DNA from: Scytonema sp. RU_4_4
Lineage (GTDB): Bacteria > Cyanobacteriota > Cyanobacteriia > Cyanobacteriales > Nostocaceae
NCBI GenBank assembly: GCA_012031965.1
Contig: JAAUSC010000031.1
Span: 1-47,251 of the forward strand
Reading direction: 5' to 3'
DNA length: 47,251 nucleotides
Part shown: piece by piece, positions 34,536-43,024 of the stretch
Layout of the letters: each line of letters begins with the position of its first letter
Numbering within the stretch: position 1 is the stretch's first letter
The notes under the pieces: generated by a model
What the model saw: the letters and a program-made list of their open reading frames with translations, nothing else
The model's database searches: none
Told to the model about the DNA's origin: nothing
Made by a program: the position numbers and the translations under genes

Positions 34536-34623
34536 TTCATGGATAAGAAAAAATATCTAGTAACATATAATCAATTCAATTTCTTTCAAAAAGCTGCTTG
34601 TCTGAGAATGTCATTTTGTCATT

Positions 34624-34758
34624 AGACCTCTTGCAAAAGTCAATTTTTGGAATCCCAAAACAGATAAATTATCTGTGTTTGTCTGTGTCTGTCTCTTGTT
34701 CATCTACGTCGAGGGTGCGGTTCCAAATACCCTGAAATCAGATTTTTGCAAGAAATCT
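34624..34758. mobile_element. MITE-like element with 18-bp terminal inverted repeats
   Basis: AGACCTCTTGCAAAAGTC (34624-34641) and GATTTTTGCAAGAAATCT (34741-34758) are inverted repeats with three mismatches, bounding 135 bases of non-coding sequence. The inside holds degenerate TCTGTGT repeats. No transposase is encoded, and I see no clear target duplication. It lies between two glycosyltransferase genes, and the gap around it (34536-34821) contains no gene. Confidence 0.6.
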
Positions 34759-34821
34759 ATTATAACCGCTTCAATAGAGAAGTTATGAAAATATCGAGCA
34801 GGTTAATGAGAGGAATTAACA

Positions 34822-35916
34822 ATGAAAGTCATTTTGCTTAATAACTACAGCATGACAGATGAGTGGGAACAGTGGAAAAGAGAGAATTATGAATATCCAA
34901 CTCATCATCTGTGGGGAGCTACAACACTACCAAAATATGGTATTAATGTTGATATACTACCTTATGAAAAGTATTCTTTTCTAAAAAAGATTAGTGATAA
35001 AGTGAAAATCTTAGGAGACTTAGATCAGCAGATGAGATTACTTTGGGGTAAATATGATTACGATATGATTTACTCGGGAAATCAAGGTTCTACATACTTA
35101 CTCGCCCTTCTACGAGCTATAGGTGTATTAAGGAAACCAGTTGTTACTGTACAACATCAATCATTTAAAAAAAATATCTGGAGTCTATTTTTTATAAAGT
35201 TTATTTTATCTCACTACGATAGGCTTTTTTGCTTGAGCACTGGATTAAGAAAGCACCTGATACAAGAGTTTCATCTGCCAGAAGATAAAGTTGTTCTATT
35301 GGAATGGGGAATTGATTTACCTTTTTATCAAATCAAATATGATGATACTATTTACGCAGAAAAAGGTGGAGAAAAGAGTTTTATTTTGAGTGCGGGTAAA
35401 ACATATAGAGATTACAAAACCCTCACAAAAGCTTTCAAAAATATAAGCTATCCTTTGAGGATATATAGCGCTGGAGACCAGGTTTCTCAGAATATTTCTG
35501 ATATTTCTTCCAATGTTCAATTTTGTACAAATTGCCTATCATGGCAAGAAATATTAACTGAACATGCAAAAGCTTATGCAATTGCTATCCCTCTAGATAA
35601 TACCCAACCAAAATCATATATTAATGCGATTGGAGTGACTAGTCTTTTAGATGCAATGGGTATGGGAAAAGCAGTTGTCATGACAAGAAATGTAGAGCCT
35701 TGCATTGATATTGAAAAAGAGGGTATCGGGATTTTTGTTGAACAGGGAGATTATAAGGCATGGCAAGAAGCAATATCCTATTTACTAGAACATCCAGATG
35801 AAACTCGGGCGATGGGAAACAGAGCTCGGCGTTTATGTGAGGAGAAATATAACTTAGAAGTTTTCACATCAAGATTATCTGAACTTTTGAAAGATGCTTT
35901 GAAGTCACAAGCTTAG
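34822..35916 (+). CDS. GT4-like glycosyltransferase
   Basis: The 364-residue protein has a divergent N-terminal domain (MKVILLNNYSMTDEWEQWKR) and a GT4-type second domain with LDAMGMGKAVVMTRNVEP, the EQGDYKAWQEAI insertion and MGNRARRLCEEKYNLEVF near the end. This half binds the sugar nucleotide. Spacing to the next gene is 55 bases. AT content is high. The specific linkage is unknown. Confidence 0.85.
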   Translation: MKVILLNNYSMTDEWEQWKRENYEYPTHHLWGATTLPKYGINVDILPYEKYSFLKKISDKVKILGDLDQQMRLLWGKYDYDMIYSGNQGSTYLLALLRAIGVLRKPVVTVQHQSFKKNIWSLFFIKFILSHYDRLFCLSTGLRKHLIQEFHLPEDKVVLLEWGIDLPFYQIKYDDTIYAEKGGEKSFILSAGKTYRDYKTLTKAFKNISYPLRIYSAGDQVSQNISDISSNVQFCTNCLSWQEILTEHAKAYAIAIPLDNTQPKSYINAIGVTSLLDAMGMGKAVVMTRNVEPCIDIEKEGIGIFVEQGDYKAWQEAISYLLEHPDETRAMGNRARRLCEEKYNLEVFTSRLSELLKDALKSQA

Positions 35917-35971
35917 TCAATCACAAATAATTTATACTTAGAAAATTTCTACACAGGTATTCTCAATTTAC

Positions 35972-37012
35972 ATGCATTGGACAGTTGCAGCCCCTTTTAT
36001 TAATAAGCTCAATCTCATCAATGAGTCTTGGTTAACGCGAAATATTCCTAACTCTCGTCACCAGCTCCATATCGTTCCACGTCCAAAGCCTTTAGGGAAT
36101 TGGCACAATCAGAAGTCTTCTGTGACTGGGTTCAAGAGTTGGCTGATTTATTGGCAACATGGTATGGAAGCAATAAAGGCGACTAAGGGAGGCGTGATTA
36201 CCCTTTTTCCTCAGTTACCAGCAGTCATAGGAATGCAACGGCGGCTTAGTGGTAAGAAGCGCGTTCCTGTAGTAGCTTGGTTATTCAATGTTGGCACCTG
36301 TTCTAGTGGGATTCGACAGGCGATCGCCCAATTTAGCCTAGAAGATGTTGATTGCTTTGTTGTCCACACACGGCGTGAAGTGGATATCTACCACCACTGG
36401 TTGGGAATCCCAAGAGAGCGTTTTGAATTTGTCCCTTATCATCAATCACAGATTCCCATAACTCATCAAGAGAATACAACCGATCCTTTTATCGCAGCAC
36501 TCGGTTCTGCTCACCGCGACTTTTCCACCTTCTTCCAAGCAGTGTCCAAGCTCAACCTACCAACGGTTGTTGCATCAAGCAAACATGCATTAGAAGGATT
36601 AACTATTCCAGCGAATGTGAAAACACCGTTTGGCATTGAGAGGGCAGATTGCTTGCGTTTAGCTCAACAGGCGCGCCTCAGCATCGTACCTCTGCTTCCA
36701 AAGCCCCAAGTGACAGCAGCAGGACAAATCACTATTGTAGAAGCTATGCTCATGGGTCGTGCTGTCATCGCCACCCGTTGTCATGGAGCAGAAGATTATA
36801 TTCAGCATGGCGAGACAGGTCTGTTGGTTGAACCGCAATCTGTTGATGACTTAGTGCAGGCGATAGAAATGTTATGGAACGATTCAGCACTACGCAACCG
36901 TCTCGGTCAAGCAGCCAAACGCTACGCCGAAGAACATTTTTCTTGTGATGCAGCAGGAGCAGCTTTGGGCAGAATCCTAGATAGAGTTGCAGATGCAGCA
37001 GGCGTATACTAA
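35972..37012 (+). CDS. GT4 family glycosyltransferase
   Basis: The 346-residue enzyme ends with a good GT4 donor domain: VPLLPKPQVTAAGQITIVEA with EAMLMGRAVIATRCHGAEDY and GETGLLVEP (E-x7-E region), then LGQAAKRYAEEHFS. The N-terminal acceptor domain starts MHWTVAAPFINKLNLINES. It has one of the few HIP1 sites of the locus (36320). The next gene starts nine bases after its stop, so the GH5 enzyme is probably cotranscribed. Confidence 0.9.
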   Translation: MHWTVAAPFINKLNLINESWLTRNIPNSRHQLHIVPRPKPLGNWHNQKSSVTGFKSWLIYWQHGMEAIKATKGGVITLFPQLPAVIGMQRRLSGKKRVPVVAWLFNVGTCSSGIRQAIAQFSLEDVDCFVVHTRREVDIYHHWLGIPRERFEFVPYHQSQIPITHQENTTDPFIAALGSAHRDFSTFFQAVSKLNLPTVVASSKHALEGLTIPANVKTPFGIERADCLRLAQQARLSIVPLLPKPQVTAAGQITIVEAMLMGRAVIATRCHGAEDYIQHGETGLLVEPQSVDDLVQAIEMLWNDSALRNRLGQAAKRYAEEHFSCDAAGAALGRILDRVADAAGVY

Positions 37013-37021
37013 CGATGTCTT

Positions 37022-38278
37022 ATGCGTAGACCAATTTGTGTTAAACAGGGATTTACCATAGTACGCAATATTAGTTTTTCAATTGCTTACTATGACAAAA
37101 AGTGGAGACAGTTCACGAAATACATCGTGGCTGGCTTGACACTGGTGTTGCTTTACACGACTCTCAGTAGCTGTTCGCCGTCATTGCCAAAGCTATTTGA
37201 CATGACCACAAGCGAAGCAGCTACGACTATTATCCCTCCTTTGTCTACTCGCGGTTCTGCGATTATTGATGCCAAAGGTCGAGTCGTTCTGTTGCGTGGT
37301 GTCAACTGGTTTGGTATGGAACTAAAGGAGCATACTCCTCATGGGCTGTGGGTTAGAGATTACAAAGATATGCTTGCTCAGATCAAAAGTCTGGGCTACA
37401 ACGTTATCCGCTTACCATATTCCGTACAAGCACTGCGTTCTCGTGATATCAGTGGTGTTGATTTTTTTATTGGTGCAAATAAAGATTTCCAAGGTAAGAC
37501 TCCAATAGAAGTCATGGACATCATTATTCAGGAGGCGCAGCGTCAGGGATTGTTTATTATTTTAGACAGTCACACTCTTAAAGATGGTAAGATTCCAGAG
37601 TTGTGGTACGATGACGCCTTTAGCGAGAAAGATTGGATTGACACTTGGACGCTCTTAGCAAAACGCTATAAAGGCTATATCAACGTCATCGGGGCAGATC
37701 TTAAAAACGAACCCCACGGTCGTGCTAGTTGGGGAACAGGCGATAAAGCGACAGATTGGCGGTTAGCCGCAGAACGGGCTGGAAACAAAATTCTTAGTGT
37801 CAATCCAAAATGGCTGATTTTGGTAGAAGGAGTCGTGGGAAATGTACCTGGTCAGAAACAGCCAATCTATGCTTGGGGTGCGAATTTAGAAGGTGTGCTG
37901 AAATACCCAGTGCGTTTGAAGGTGCCAAAAAAGCTGGTATATTCTCCTCATGAGTACGCAGCTTCTCATCTTCCGTGGGTGAAAGAACCTATACTTCCTG
38001 GTAACTTGTATAAACGTTTGGAGATTGGATTTCACTATATTGCGACTCAAGGTATCGCCCCAATTCTGATTGGTGAATTTGGTGGGCTACGCGTAGATAC
38101 CAAATCTAGAGAGGGGATTTGGCACAGACTCTTTGTTGATTATATCGATAAGAAAAAGCTTAGCTTTACCTACTGGTGCTGGAATCCCAATAGTGGAGAT
38201 ACCGGAGGTCTCTTACTAGACGACTGGAAAAGTATCAATACTGACAAGCAAAAACTTTTGAGTCAGCTGTTAGGTTAA
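37022..38278 (+). CDS. GH5 family glycanase, predicted lipoprotein
   Basis: The 418-residue protein has a hydrophobic segment (about 34-50) ending in a lipobox-like LSSC with C51, so it is probably a lipoprotein outside the cytoplasmic membrane. The rest is a GH5 barrel: LRGVNWFGMELKEHTPHGLW, then YNVIRLPYS, the acid/base E230 in ADLKNEPHG and the nucleophile E352 in ILIGEFGGL. Family members are endo-beta-glucanases or mannanases. Inside an exopolysaccharide locus it may trim or release the polymer, as glycanases do in cellulose and alginate systems. Preferred start is 37022; a later start would still keep the lipobox. Confidence 0.9.
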   Translation: MRRPICVKQGFTIVRNISFSIAYYDKKWRQFTKYIVAGLTLVLLYTTLSSCSPSLPKLFDMTTSEAATTIIPPLSTRGSAIIDAKGRVVLLRGVNWFGMELKEHTPHGLWVRDYKDMLAQIKSLGYNVIRLPYSVQALRSRDISGVDFFIGANKDFQGKTPIEVMDIIIQEAQRQGLFIILDSHTLKDGKIPELWYDDAFSEKDWIDTWTLLAKRYKGYINVIGADLKNEPHGRASWGTGDKATDWRLAAERAGNKILSVNPKWLILVEGVVGNVPGQKQPIYAWGANLEGVLKYPVRLKVPKKLVYSPHEYAASHLPWVKEPILPGNLYKRLEIGFHYIATQGIAPILIGEFGGLRVDTKSREGIWHRLFVDYIDKKKLSFTYWCWNPNSGDTGGLLLDDWKSINTDKQKLLSQLLG

Positions 38279-38500
38279 GTAAAAGGTATTGCAATTCCCT
38301 ACGATGCTGCTTTTGATGCACAACCTGATTATCTGAATAAAATTCGTCAAGATAATGTCATGAATTCCCTACTGCGTCATGACTGGGTGTATCGTTGGGA
38401 ACAAATTTTAGAGAAAGTCGGACTTGAGAGTACACCAGAAATGTTATCTAGAAAGGCTCACTTAGCAAACTTAGCTGACAAGGTGAGAAGTGAATATTAA
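38279..38500 (+). pseudogene. C-terminal relic of a glycosyltransferase-like protein
   Basis: Directly after the GH5 stop, and in the same frame, 73 codons read through to TAA 38498-38500. The translation (VKGIAIPYDAAFDAQPDY, then NSLLRHDWVYRWEQILEKVG and MLSRKAHLANLADKVRSEY) looks like the end of a glycosyltransferase, with the DWVYRWEQIL pattern. No start codon or ribosome site belongs to it. It is probably what remains of a gene partly removed when the locus was rearranged. Family assignment is tentative. Confidence 0.6.
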
Positions 38501-38562
38501 AGCTATGGGGCGTGTTGATCGGTAACGCACAGCTACTGAAAATAAACTTTGCAATGCTGTAT

Positions 38563-39360
38563 TTATAATCTGTCAGCAATTTGCCAAATCGGGTTGTTAT
38601 TCTTGTGTTTTTTAGTGATGTATAAATTGAGTTTTTGTTTGAAAACTAGTATTAAAAAAGGAATATCGTCTATCAAGTATCTTTTCCATAATCTTTTTGG
38701 TTCACAGAAAATTCTAAACAACCACTCTAAACCAACTTCACTCATCCAATTTGGAGCTCTTTTCAAGTTTCCTGCTTCAAAATCAATAGTGGCACCGAGT
38801 GCCATAAATAACTTTATATGGGGTAGCATACTCTTGTGCTTATATAGCCACTTTTCTTGCTTTGGGGCACCAACTCCAATAACTAAGACAGTCGCACCAG
38901 AGTTATTTACCATGTTAATGATGTTCTGACACTCTTGTTCGTCTTTCTCAAATCCAAAAGGCGGAGAATATGAAGCAACAATAATATTTCTGCCTGTTTT
39001 CCTGTTTATTTCATTTTGAGCTTTACTGGCTACCCCTATACCTGCTCCTAAAAGAAAGATTTTGATGTCTTTATTGTTTCTATGATAGTTATAGAAAGCT
39101 GGGAAGAAATCTGAACCTGAGATTTTCTCTTTGATTGGTGTTCCTAAAAAGTGAGACGCATAAATGAGTATCTGACTATCACAAACTTTATAGTCACTAA
39201 TACTATAGGCTTGTAAGAAGTCTGGGTCTTTTTGTAGTTTAATTAGATGATCAACATTTGGTGTAAAGACTACCCCAGATTGCAATTTTTCTAGAAACTC
39301 TACCTTCGACAAATTGTCAATCTCCAAGTTCAGAATTCTAACTTTGTTCATGGCTTGCAT
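38563..39360 (-). CDS. WecG/TagA/CpsF family glycosyltransferase
   Basis: The 265-residue enzyme has the family motifs VVFTPNVDHLIKLQKDPDFL, YKVCDSQILIYASHFLGTP (catalytic aspartate region), VLVIGVGAPKQEKWLYKHK and ALGATIDFEAG. These are followed by the C-terminal RAPNWMSEVGLEWLFRIFCE. WecG and TagA add ManNAc-type sugars to lipid-linked GlcNAc at the second step of glycan synthesis. It is convergent on the plus-strand arm and 62 bases from the relic. The start could be 39360 or 39351 (MNKVRIL); neither has a strong ribosome site. Confidence 0.92.
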   Translation of the reverse strand: MQAMNKVRILNLEIDNLSKVEFLEKLQSGVVFTPNVDHLIKLQKDPDFLQAYSISDYKVCDSQILIYASHFLGTPIKEKISGSDFFPAFYNYHRNNKDIKIFLLGAGIGVASKAQNEINRKTGRNIIVASYSPPFGFEKDEQECQNIINMVNNSGATVLVIGVGAPKQEKWLYKHKSMLPHIKLFMALGATIDFEAGNLKRAPNWMSEVGLEWLFRIFCEPKRLWKRYLIDDIPFLILVFKQKLNLYITKKHKNNNPIWQIADRL

Positions 39361-39532
39361 AGTTTAGCTTATATTTAACTTTCAGTCAATTGACACAGCA
39401 GACAATTGGAGGGAAACGAGCATATTGAGAGTTCGGTGACGTCCTATTTTACATTTTCATCCTAGTTGTGTAGAGCACCTAATCTTGCTGCAAATGAACA
39501 GATGATGGGGAACGTGAACTTTTAGAAGATTT

Positions 39533-39555
39533 GGCGATACGCTACGCGTATCGCC
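39533..39555. repeat. Perfect 10-bp hairpin (GGCGATACGC type)
   Basis: GGCGATACGC at 39533-39542 and GCGTATCGCC at 39546-39555 pair perfectly around TAC. This is the GCGATACGC class of dispersed cyanobacterial hairpins. It lies 173 bases upstream of the WecG-type start, so it is unlikely to be its terminator. Confidence 0.8.
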
Positions 39556-39804
39556 TCCGGTTTATCGCCTCCTTGGGTAGGAGAAAAGCGCTATTACCTT
39601 TTAGAGGACTGCGTACGCTCTGGATAATCGCGCTCTCTTTCAATCATCAGAATGAGAACACCTAACTGAACTCAATTGTTCTATAGCCGATACAATATTT
39701 GAGACTATAAGCTTTTTTGAGAACAATGTACTTTGCTCTCATTTTTTAAGCATGTCTACGGTTTGATCAAGTGGAAGTTTTCACTGTAACGGTTATAAAT
39801 TGGA

Positions 39805-39826
39805 ATTATCATGTGATAATTTATCA
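39805..39826. promoter_or_regulatory. Two overlapping palindromes with shared half-sites
   Basis: ATTATCA-TG-TGATAAT (39805-39820) overlaps TGATAA-T-TTATCA (39814-39826), so three alternating half-sites TTATCA, TGATAA, TTATCA lie in 22 bases. This looks like a site for a dimeric regulator that can bind in two registers. It lies about 400 bases upstream of the 40227 start. Confidence 0.45.
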
Positions 39827-40216
39827 TGAAAATGTAAAGTCAAATCGTAACTTTACATAGTTTTCATGGAAAAAACCTACGTTATTCAGTGTATATACAG
39901 TTAAAAACAGTTGACAATGTAGTCATTTTACGGGTTATGACCCGAGTCTGCACACTTTCCAGTGATGTATGAAAATTGTGTAAAGCCATCATTAAGATGA
40001 TTTAATGTGATAAAACGTACATTATTACTGCCCGTGATATAAATATTTTTTATAGTTTGCCAAACTGAGGATATATGCATTAAATTTCTTATCTCAAATT
40101 TTAGCTAATCTAGTCGAATAGAAGATGTGGAAATTGATTTTTTGATGTTAAATGGTGAATATTGCCAAAAGTTGACTAAAAAATTACAGAACTTGTTATC
40201 TATTGAGGCAATATTC

Positions 40217-40221
40217 AGGAG
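40217..40221 (+). promoter_or_regulatory. Shine-Dalgarno AGGAG fixing a GTG start at 40227
   Basis: AGGAG lies five bases before GTG 40227. It favours this start over an in-frame TTG at 40203 and over GTG 40221. It leaves a signal peptide close to the N-terminus. Confidence 0.65.
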
Positions 40222-40226
40222 TGAAC

Positions 40227-41105
40227 GTGAACATTATTATTTCCCGTAAAAATGTATTTTGTTTGTTGAGTTTATCGGCTATGGCGGTTCTGGGAAGCGG
40301 TTTATCTGCTGATGCCCAAACTGTAGAAGCCACAAGCAGTCAGCAGTTAATCGAGTCTTCCGGAACTGATGCGTCTGTTAATCAGGTCAGTGTTGAAGTA
40401 GAAAGCTTCTACCCACCAGCTTTTAGCCCTACTCCGGTAGAGTCCACCATTGTACAAGATAACCCATCACCAGTCTCAAAGAGAAATCACCTGCAGCAGT
40501 TGCCAACTAGCACACAAGCAGCGAATAACGTAGTGACACCCGTTCCTGGGACAACAGTAACTTCATCTGCAGCACTTATAAATCCCCAGAATGCAGAAGC
40601 TCAAGCTCAACCATTGACTTCTCAATCATCTACCTCTAAAGTTGCACAAGCAGCAGATATTGATCCAGGCACACCAACCCGTGGTGGTTCAAGTTATGTC
40701 GGAATTGCTGGTAACATTGGTCTAAGTGGTGACCCTGCTTTGGGTGATGGTAACTTTATGGTTATCAGTAAAATCGGACTGACAAATGCTATATCAGTGC
40801 GACCTGGAGCAGTGATAGGAGACAACACAACTATCTTAATTCCCATATCCTACGACTTATCATTTAGGCAGTTATCAGATCCATTCGCTGAACCGTTACC
40901 TATTGCCCCATACGTCGGAGCAGGTGCAGCTATCAACACTGGTGACGGCTCTGAGGTTAGCTTTCTTCTGACTGGTGGAATTGATGTGCCTATAAGTTCT
41001 CAATTTACAGCAACAGCTGCTGTGAATGCAGCATTTTTCGATGACACTGATATAGGGTTGTCGATAGGAGTTGGTTATAACTTTAGCGGTCTTTTTGGCT
41101 TATAA
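40227..41105 (+). CDS. Secreted protein with a beta-barrel-like C-terminal domain
   Basis: From GTG 40227 the protein has 292 residues: a signal peptide (VFCLLSLSAMAVLGSGLSADA), a Ser/Thr/Pro/Gln-rich linker of about 120 residues, and a C-terminal beta-rich domain from GGSSYVGIAGNIGLSGD to GVGYNFSGLFGL. Alternating strands with glycine turns and an aromatic near the end suggest a small outer-membrane barrel. I recognise no exact family. It is preceded by a long, palindrome-bearing leader, suggesting tight control, and followed by hairpins. A role in envelope function is inference. Confidence 0.65.
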   Translation: MNIIISRKNVFCLLSLSAMAVLGSGLSADAQTVEATSSQQLIESSGTDASVNQVSVEVESFYPPAFSPTPVESTIVQDNPSPVSKRNHLQQLPTSTQAANNVVTPVPGTTVTSSAALINPQNAEAQAQPLTSQSSTSKVAQAADIDPGTPTRGGSSYVGIAGNIGLSGDPALGDGNFMVISKIGLTNAISVRPGAVIGDNTTILIPISYDLSFRQLSDPFAEPLPIAPYVGAGAAINTGDGSEVSFLLTGGIDVPISSQFTATAAVNAAFFDDTDIGLSIGVGYNFSGLFGL

Positions 41106-41123
41106 AAATTCAATGACATAGAT

Positions 41124-41193
41124 TGCGTTACTCTTATTGCCGTAACGCATAATCAAACTCCTAGGTGGTGCGTTACGCTTAGGCTAACGCACC
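41124..41193. repeat. Two hairpins between convergent genes, probable terminators
   Basis: TGCGTTAC (41124-41131) pairs with GTAACGCA (41142-41149), and GGTGCGTTA (41167-41175) pairs with TAACGCACC (41185-41193). These TGCGTTA palindromes are common dispersed repeats. Placed between the convergent 40227 gene and the SBP gene, they may stop transcription both ways. Confidence 0.8.
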
Positions 41194-41215
41194 ATACTTC
41201 ATTAAGTTTTAACTT

Positions 41216-42556
41216 CTATTTCGGACTCACTTTATCAATTGTCTTGATTTTGCCGTCGTCCCCAACTGTCCAGACATCATAAATACCGACAACATCCCCG
41301 TTTTCATCAACATCCACATTGCCACTAGCTCCTTGGTAGTTGATGTCTTTACCTTCTTTCAATAACTTAAGCCCCTCGCATACATCACTCACTTCCGTAC
41401 CGGGAGCATTCGCAACCTCGCGAATTTTATTGGCTATACCAACACCTGTATTCTCCTTAGCAGCTTGTGCTGCTAGCGCTAGCAAGGCGGTGGCGTCCCA
41501 CCCTTGAGGAGCGAATTCTCCTGGCGCAGATTTTCTTTTAGATTGCCAGAGTTTATTCAGAGCTTCTAGTGCTTTGCCGTTGGAACCTGGTACCGTACCA
41601 ATGACTCCAGATACAATATATTTGCCGTCACTGGTTTTGCCGACTTGTCCAGGAAACTCATTTGACTTCATGCCATCTGTCAGCATCATTTGTACTCCTT
41701 GCAGCAAACCTTGCTGGTATGCTGCTTTTAGCAGTAAACTACCTGTTTCTACATAAAAAACGCCAAGGACTGCATCAGGCTTACCAGCAAAAGCATTAGA
41801 TGCCTCAGTTTCAAATGTGGTTGCTTTGGGATCGTAGCGGATAGGGTTGTTTTTATTAACAATAGTTCCCCCCAATTTTTCAAAAGCTTGCACAAATGCT
41901 TTTTCAAAGCCGACGCCATAATCGTTATTGATGACGACGGTAGAAACTTTTTTATAACCTCTTTTATTAGCGAGTGCAGCTATAGCTGGTCCCTGGTAGC
42001 TATCCGGTGGAACAGTACGTGCCCAAAATCCCTTGAATTTACCTTGTTTTGCCTGTTCAGTAAAGACGGGGCTGGTGCTACCAGGAGAAATCATCATGAC
42101 TTTATTTTGAGCGGCGATTGAGACAGCCGCAGTAGAAACGCTGCTAGCAAAAGAGCCAACAACTCCTGCAACCCTATCTACAGTTGCCAGTTTGGTCATA
42201 CCTGCAGCACCAGCTTTAGGGTCGGTTTGGTCATCTACAGGAACAAGAGTTACAGGTTCACCGTTCACCCCACCGCAAGCGTTGACTGTTTCCACAAGCA
42301 AGGGGATTGAGGGTATAATTTGCTGTCCAATAGAAGCCAAGTCACCAGTGGCTGGTAGCAGGGAACCAATTTTCAACCCTTTCCCACTGGTAGCTGTTGT
42401 TGTTGAGCCTCCTGGAGTGGCACTCCCGCCATCACCAGCTGGGTTATTTGGGGCAGTGGTATCACAAGCCGCTGTCAGAAAACCAACTACCAGGGTCGCC
42501 AAAGCCAAAGCAAACGCAGTATTTATCTTTTGCATATATTCAGTTTCACTCCTCAT
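41216..42556 (-). CDS. ABC transporter amino-acid-binding lipoprotein, NatB/LivK-like
   Basis: The 446-residue protein has a lipoprotein signal (ALALATLVVGFLTAAC) ending in the lipobox LTAAC. A Gly/Ser/Thr linker follows, then the Peripla_BP_6 fold: LKIGSLLPATGDLASIGQQ, TLVPVDDQTDPKAGA, GVVGSFASSVSTAAVSIAAQ and MMISPGSTSP. It is closest in look to NatB, the binding protein of the Anabaena neutral amino-acid permease. Its permease genes are not in the window, so it is a detached component. Starts at 42556 or 42535 are possible; 42535 gives MQKINTAF and the usual lipoprotein leader. Confidence 0.88.
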   Translation of the reverse strand: MRSETEYMQKINTAFALALATLVVGFLTAACDTTAPNNPAGDGGSATPGGSTTTATSGKGLKIGSLLPATGDLASIGQQIIPSIPLLVETVNACGGVNGEPVTLVPVDDQTDPKAGAAGMTKLATVDRVAGVVGSFASSVSTAAVSIAAQNKVMMISPGSTSPVFTEQAKQGKFKGFWARTVPPDSYQGPAIAALANKRGYKKVSTVVINNDYGVGFEKAFVQAFEKLGGTIVNKNNPIRYDPKATTFETEASNAFAGKPDAVLGVFYVETGSLLLKAAYQQGLLQGVQMMLTDGMKSNEFPGQVGKTSDGKYIVSGVIGTVPGSNGKALEALNKLWQSKRKSAPGEFAPQGWDATALLALAAQAAKENTGVGIANKIREVANAPGTEVSDVCEGLKLLKEGKDINYQGASGNVDVDENGDVVGIYDVWTVGDDGKIKTIDKVSPK

Positions 42557-42715
42557 TTGCTCAGGAGCCTAAAAGTAAGATTCAAATTTGATGATGAATT
42601 AAATCTTAAATGGCTCCAGAAGATAAATAATAGCATCCTCCTCTGGGAGGAAAACTATTTTAGCTACCTCTACCTAAGGTCTTGTTTTCTTTTCCTGTAT
42701 TATTTTCTCTATCAA

Positions 42716-42804
42716 CGGAGAGGGAGGGATTCGAACCCTCGGTACAGCCTTAACTGTACAACGGATTAGCAATCCGCCGCTTTCGACCGCTCAGCCACCT
42801 CTCC
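42716..42804 (-). tRNA. tRNA-Ser (anticodon GCU)
   Basis: On the minus strand GGAGAGG pairs with CCTCTCC at the acceptor, with discriminator G. The D-arm is GGCTGAGCGGTC. The anticodon stem GCGGA/TCCGT encloses TTGCTAA, giving GCU. The long variable arm (TACAGTTAAGGCTGTA) and GGTTCGAATCC T-arm are typical of tRNA-Ser. Length is 89 nt, with no encoded CCA. Confidence 0.95.
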
Positions 42805-42960
42805 ACGGTCACGAAGACTAATGATAACAGACTATAAGTTGAGTGTCAATAGTCATCTGTGATTTGTCATTAATTCAAAATTCACGCATTCGCTGCCTGC
42901 GGCACGCTGCTAACACATTCAAAATGATTTTTTTGAATTCATAATTTTGAGAGAAGTCTG

Positions 42961-42979
42961 AGCCGAGGTTTCCTCGGCT
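42961..42979. repeat. AGCCGAGG/CCTCGGCT hairpin
   Basis: Eight perfectly paired bases around TTT, embedded in GAAGTCTG...AACTTC. It is a dispersed repeat of the same type as the weaker one near 15676. It lies just after crtB and could slow transcription leaving that gene. Confidence 0.7.
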
Positions 42980-43024
42980 GAGAACTTCGGTGATGCGTGA
43001 ATTCCCCCGTAGGGGGTGATGACT

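Larger units (their letters stand above)
39361..40226. other. Long AT-rich region before the barrel-like protein
   Basis: About 860 bases without a credible gene. It contains one perfect REP-like hairpin (39533-39555) and a cluster of overlapping TTATCA/TGATAA palindromes (39805-39826). The second half is very AT-rich and probably carries the promoter and long leader of the gene at 40227. Confidence 0.5.
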
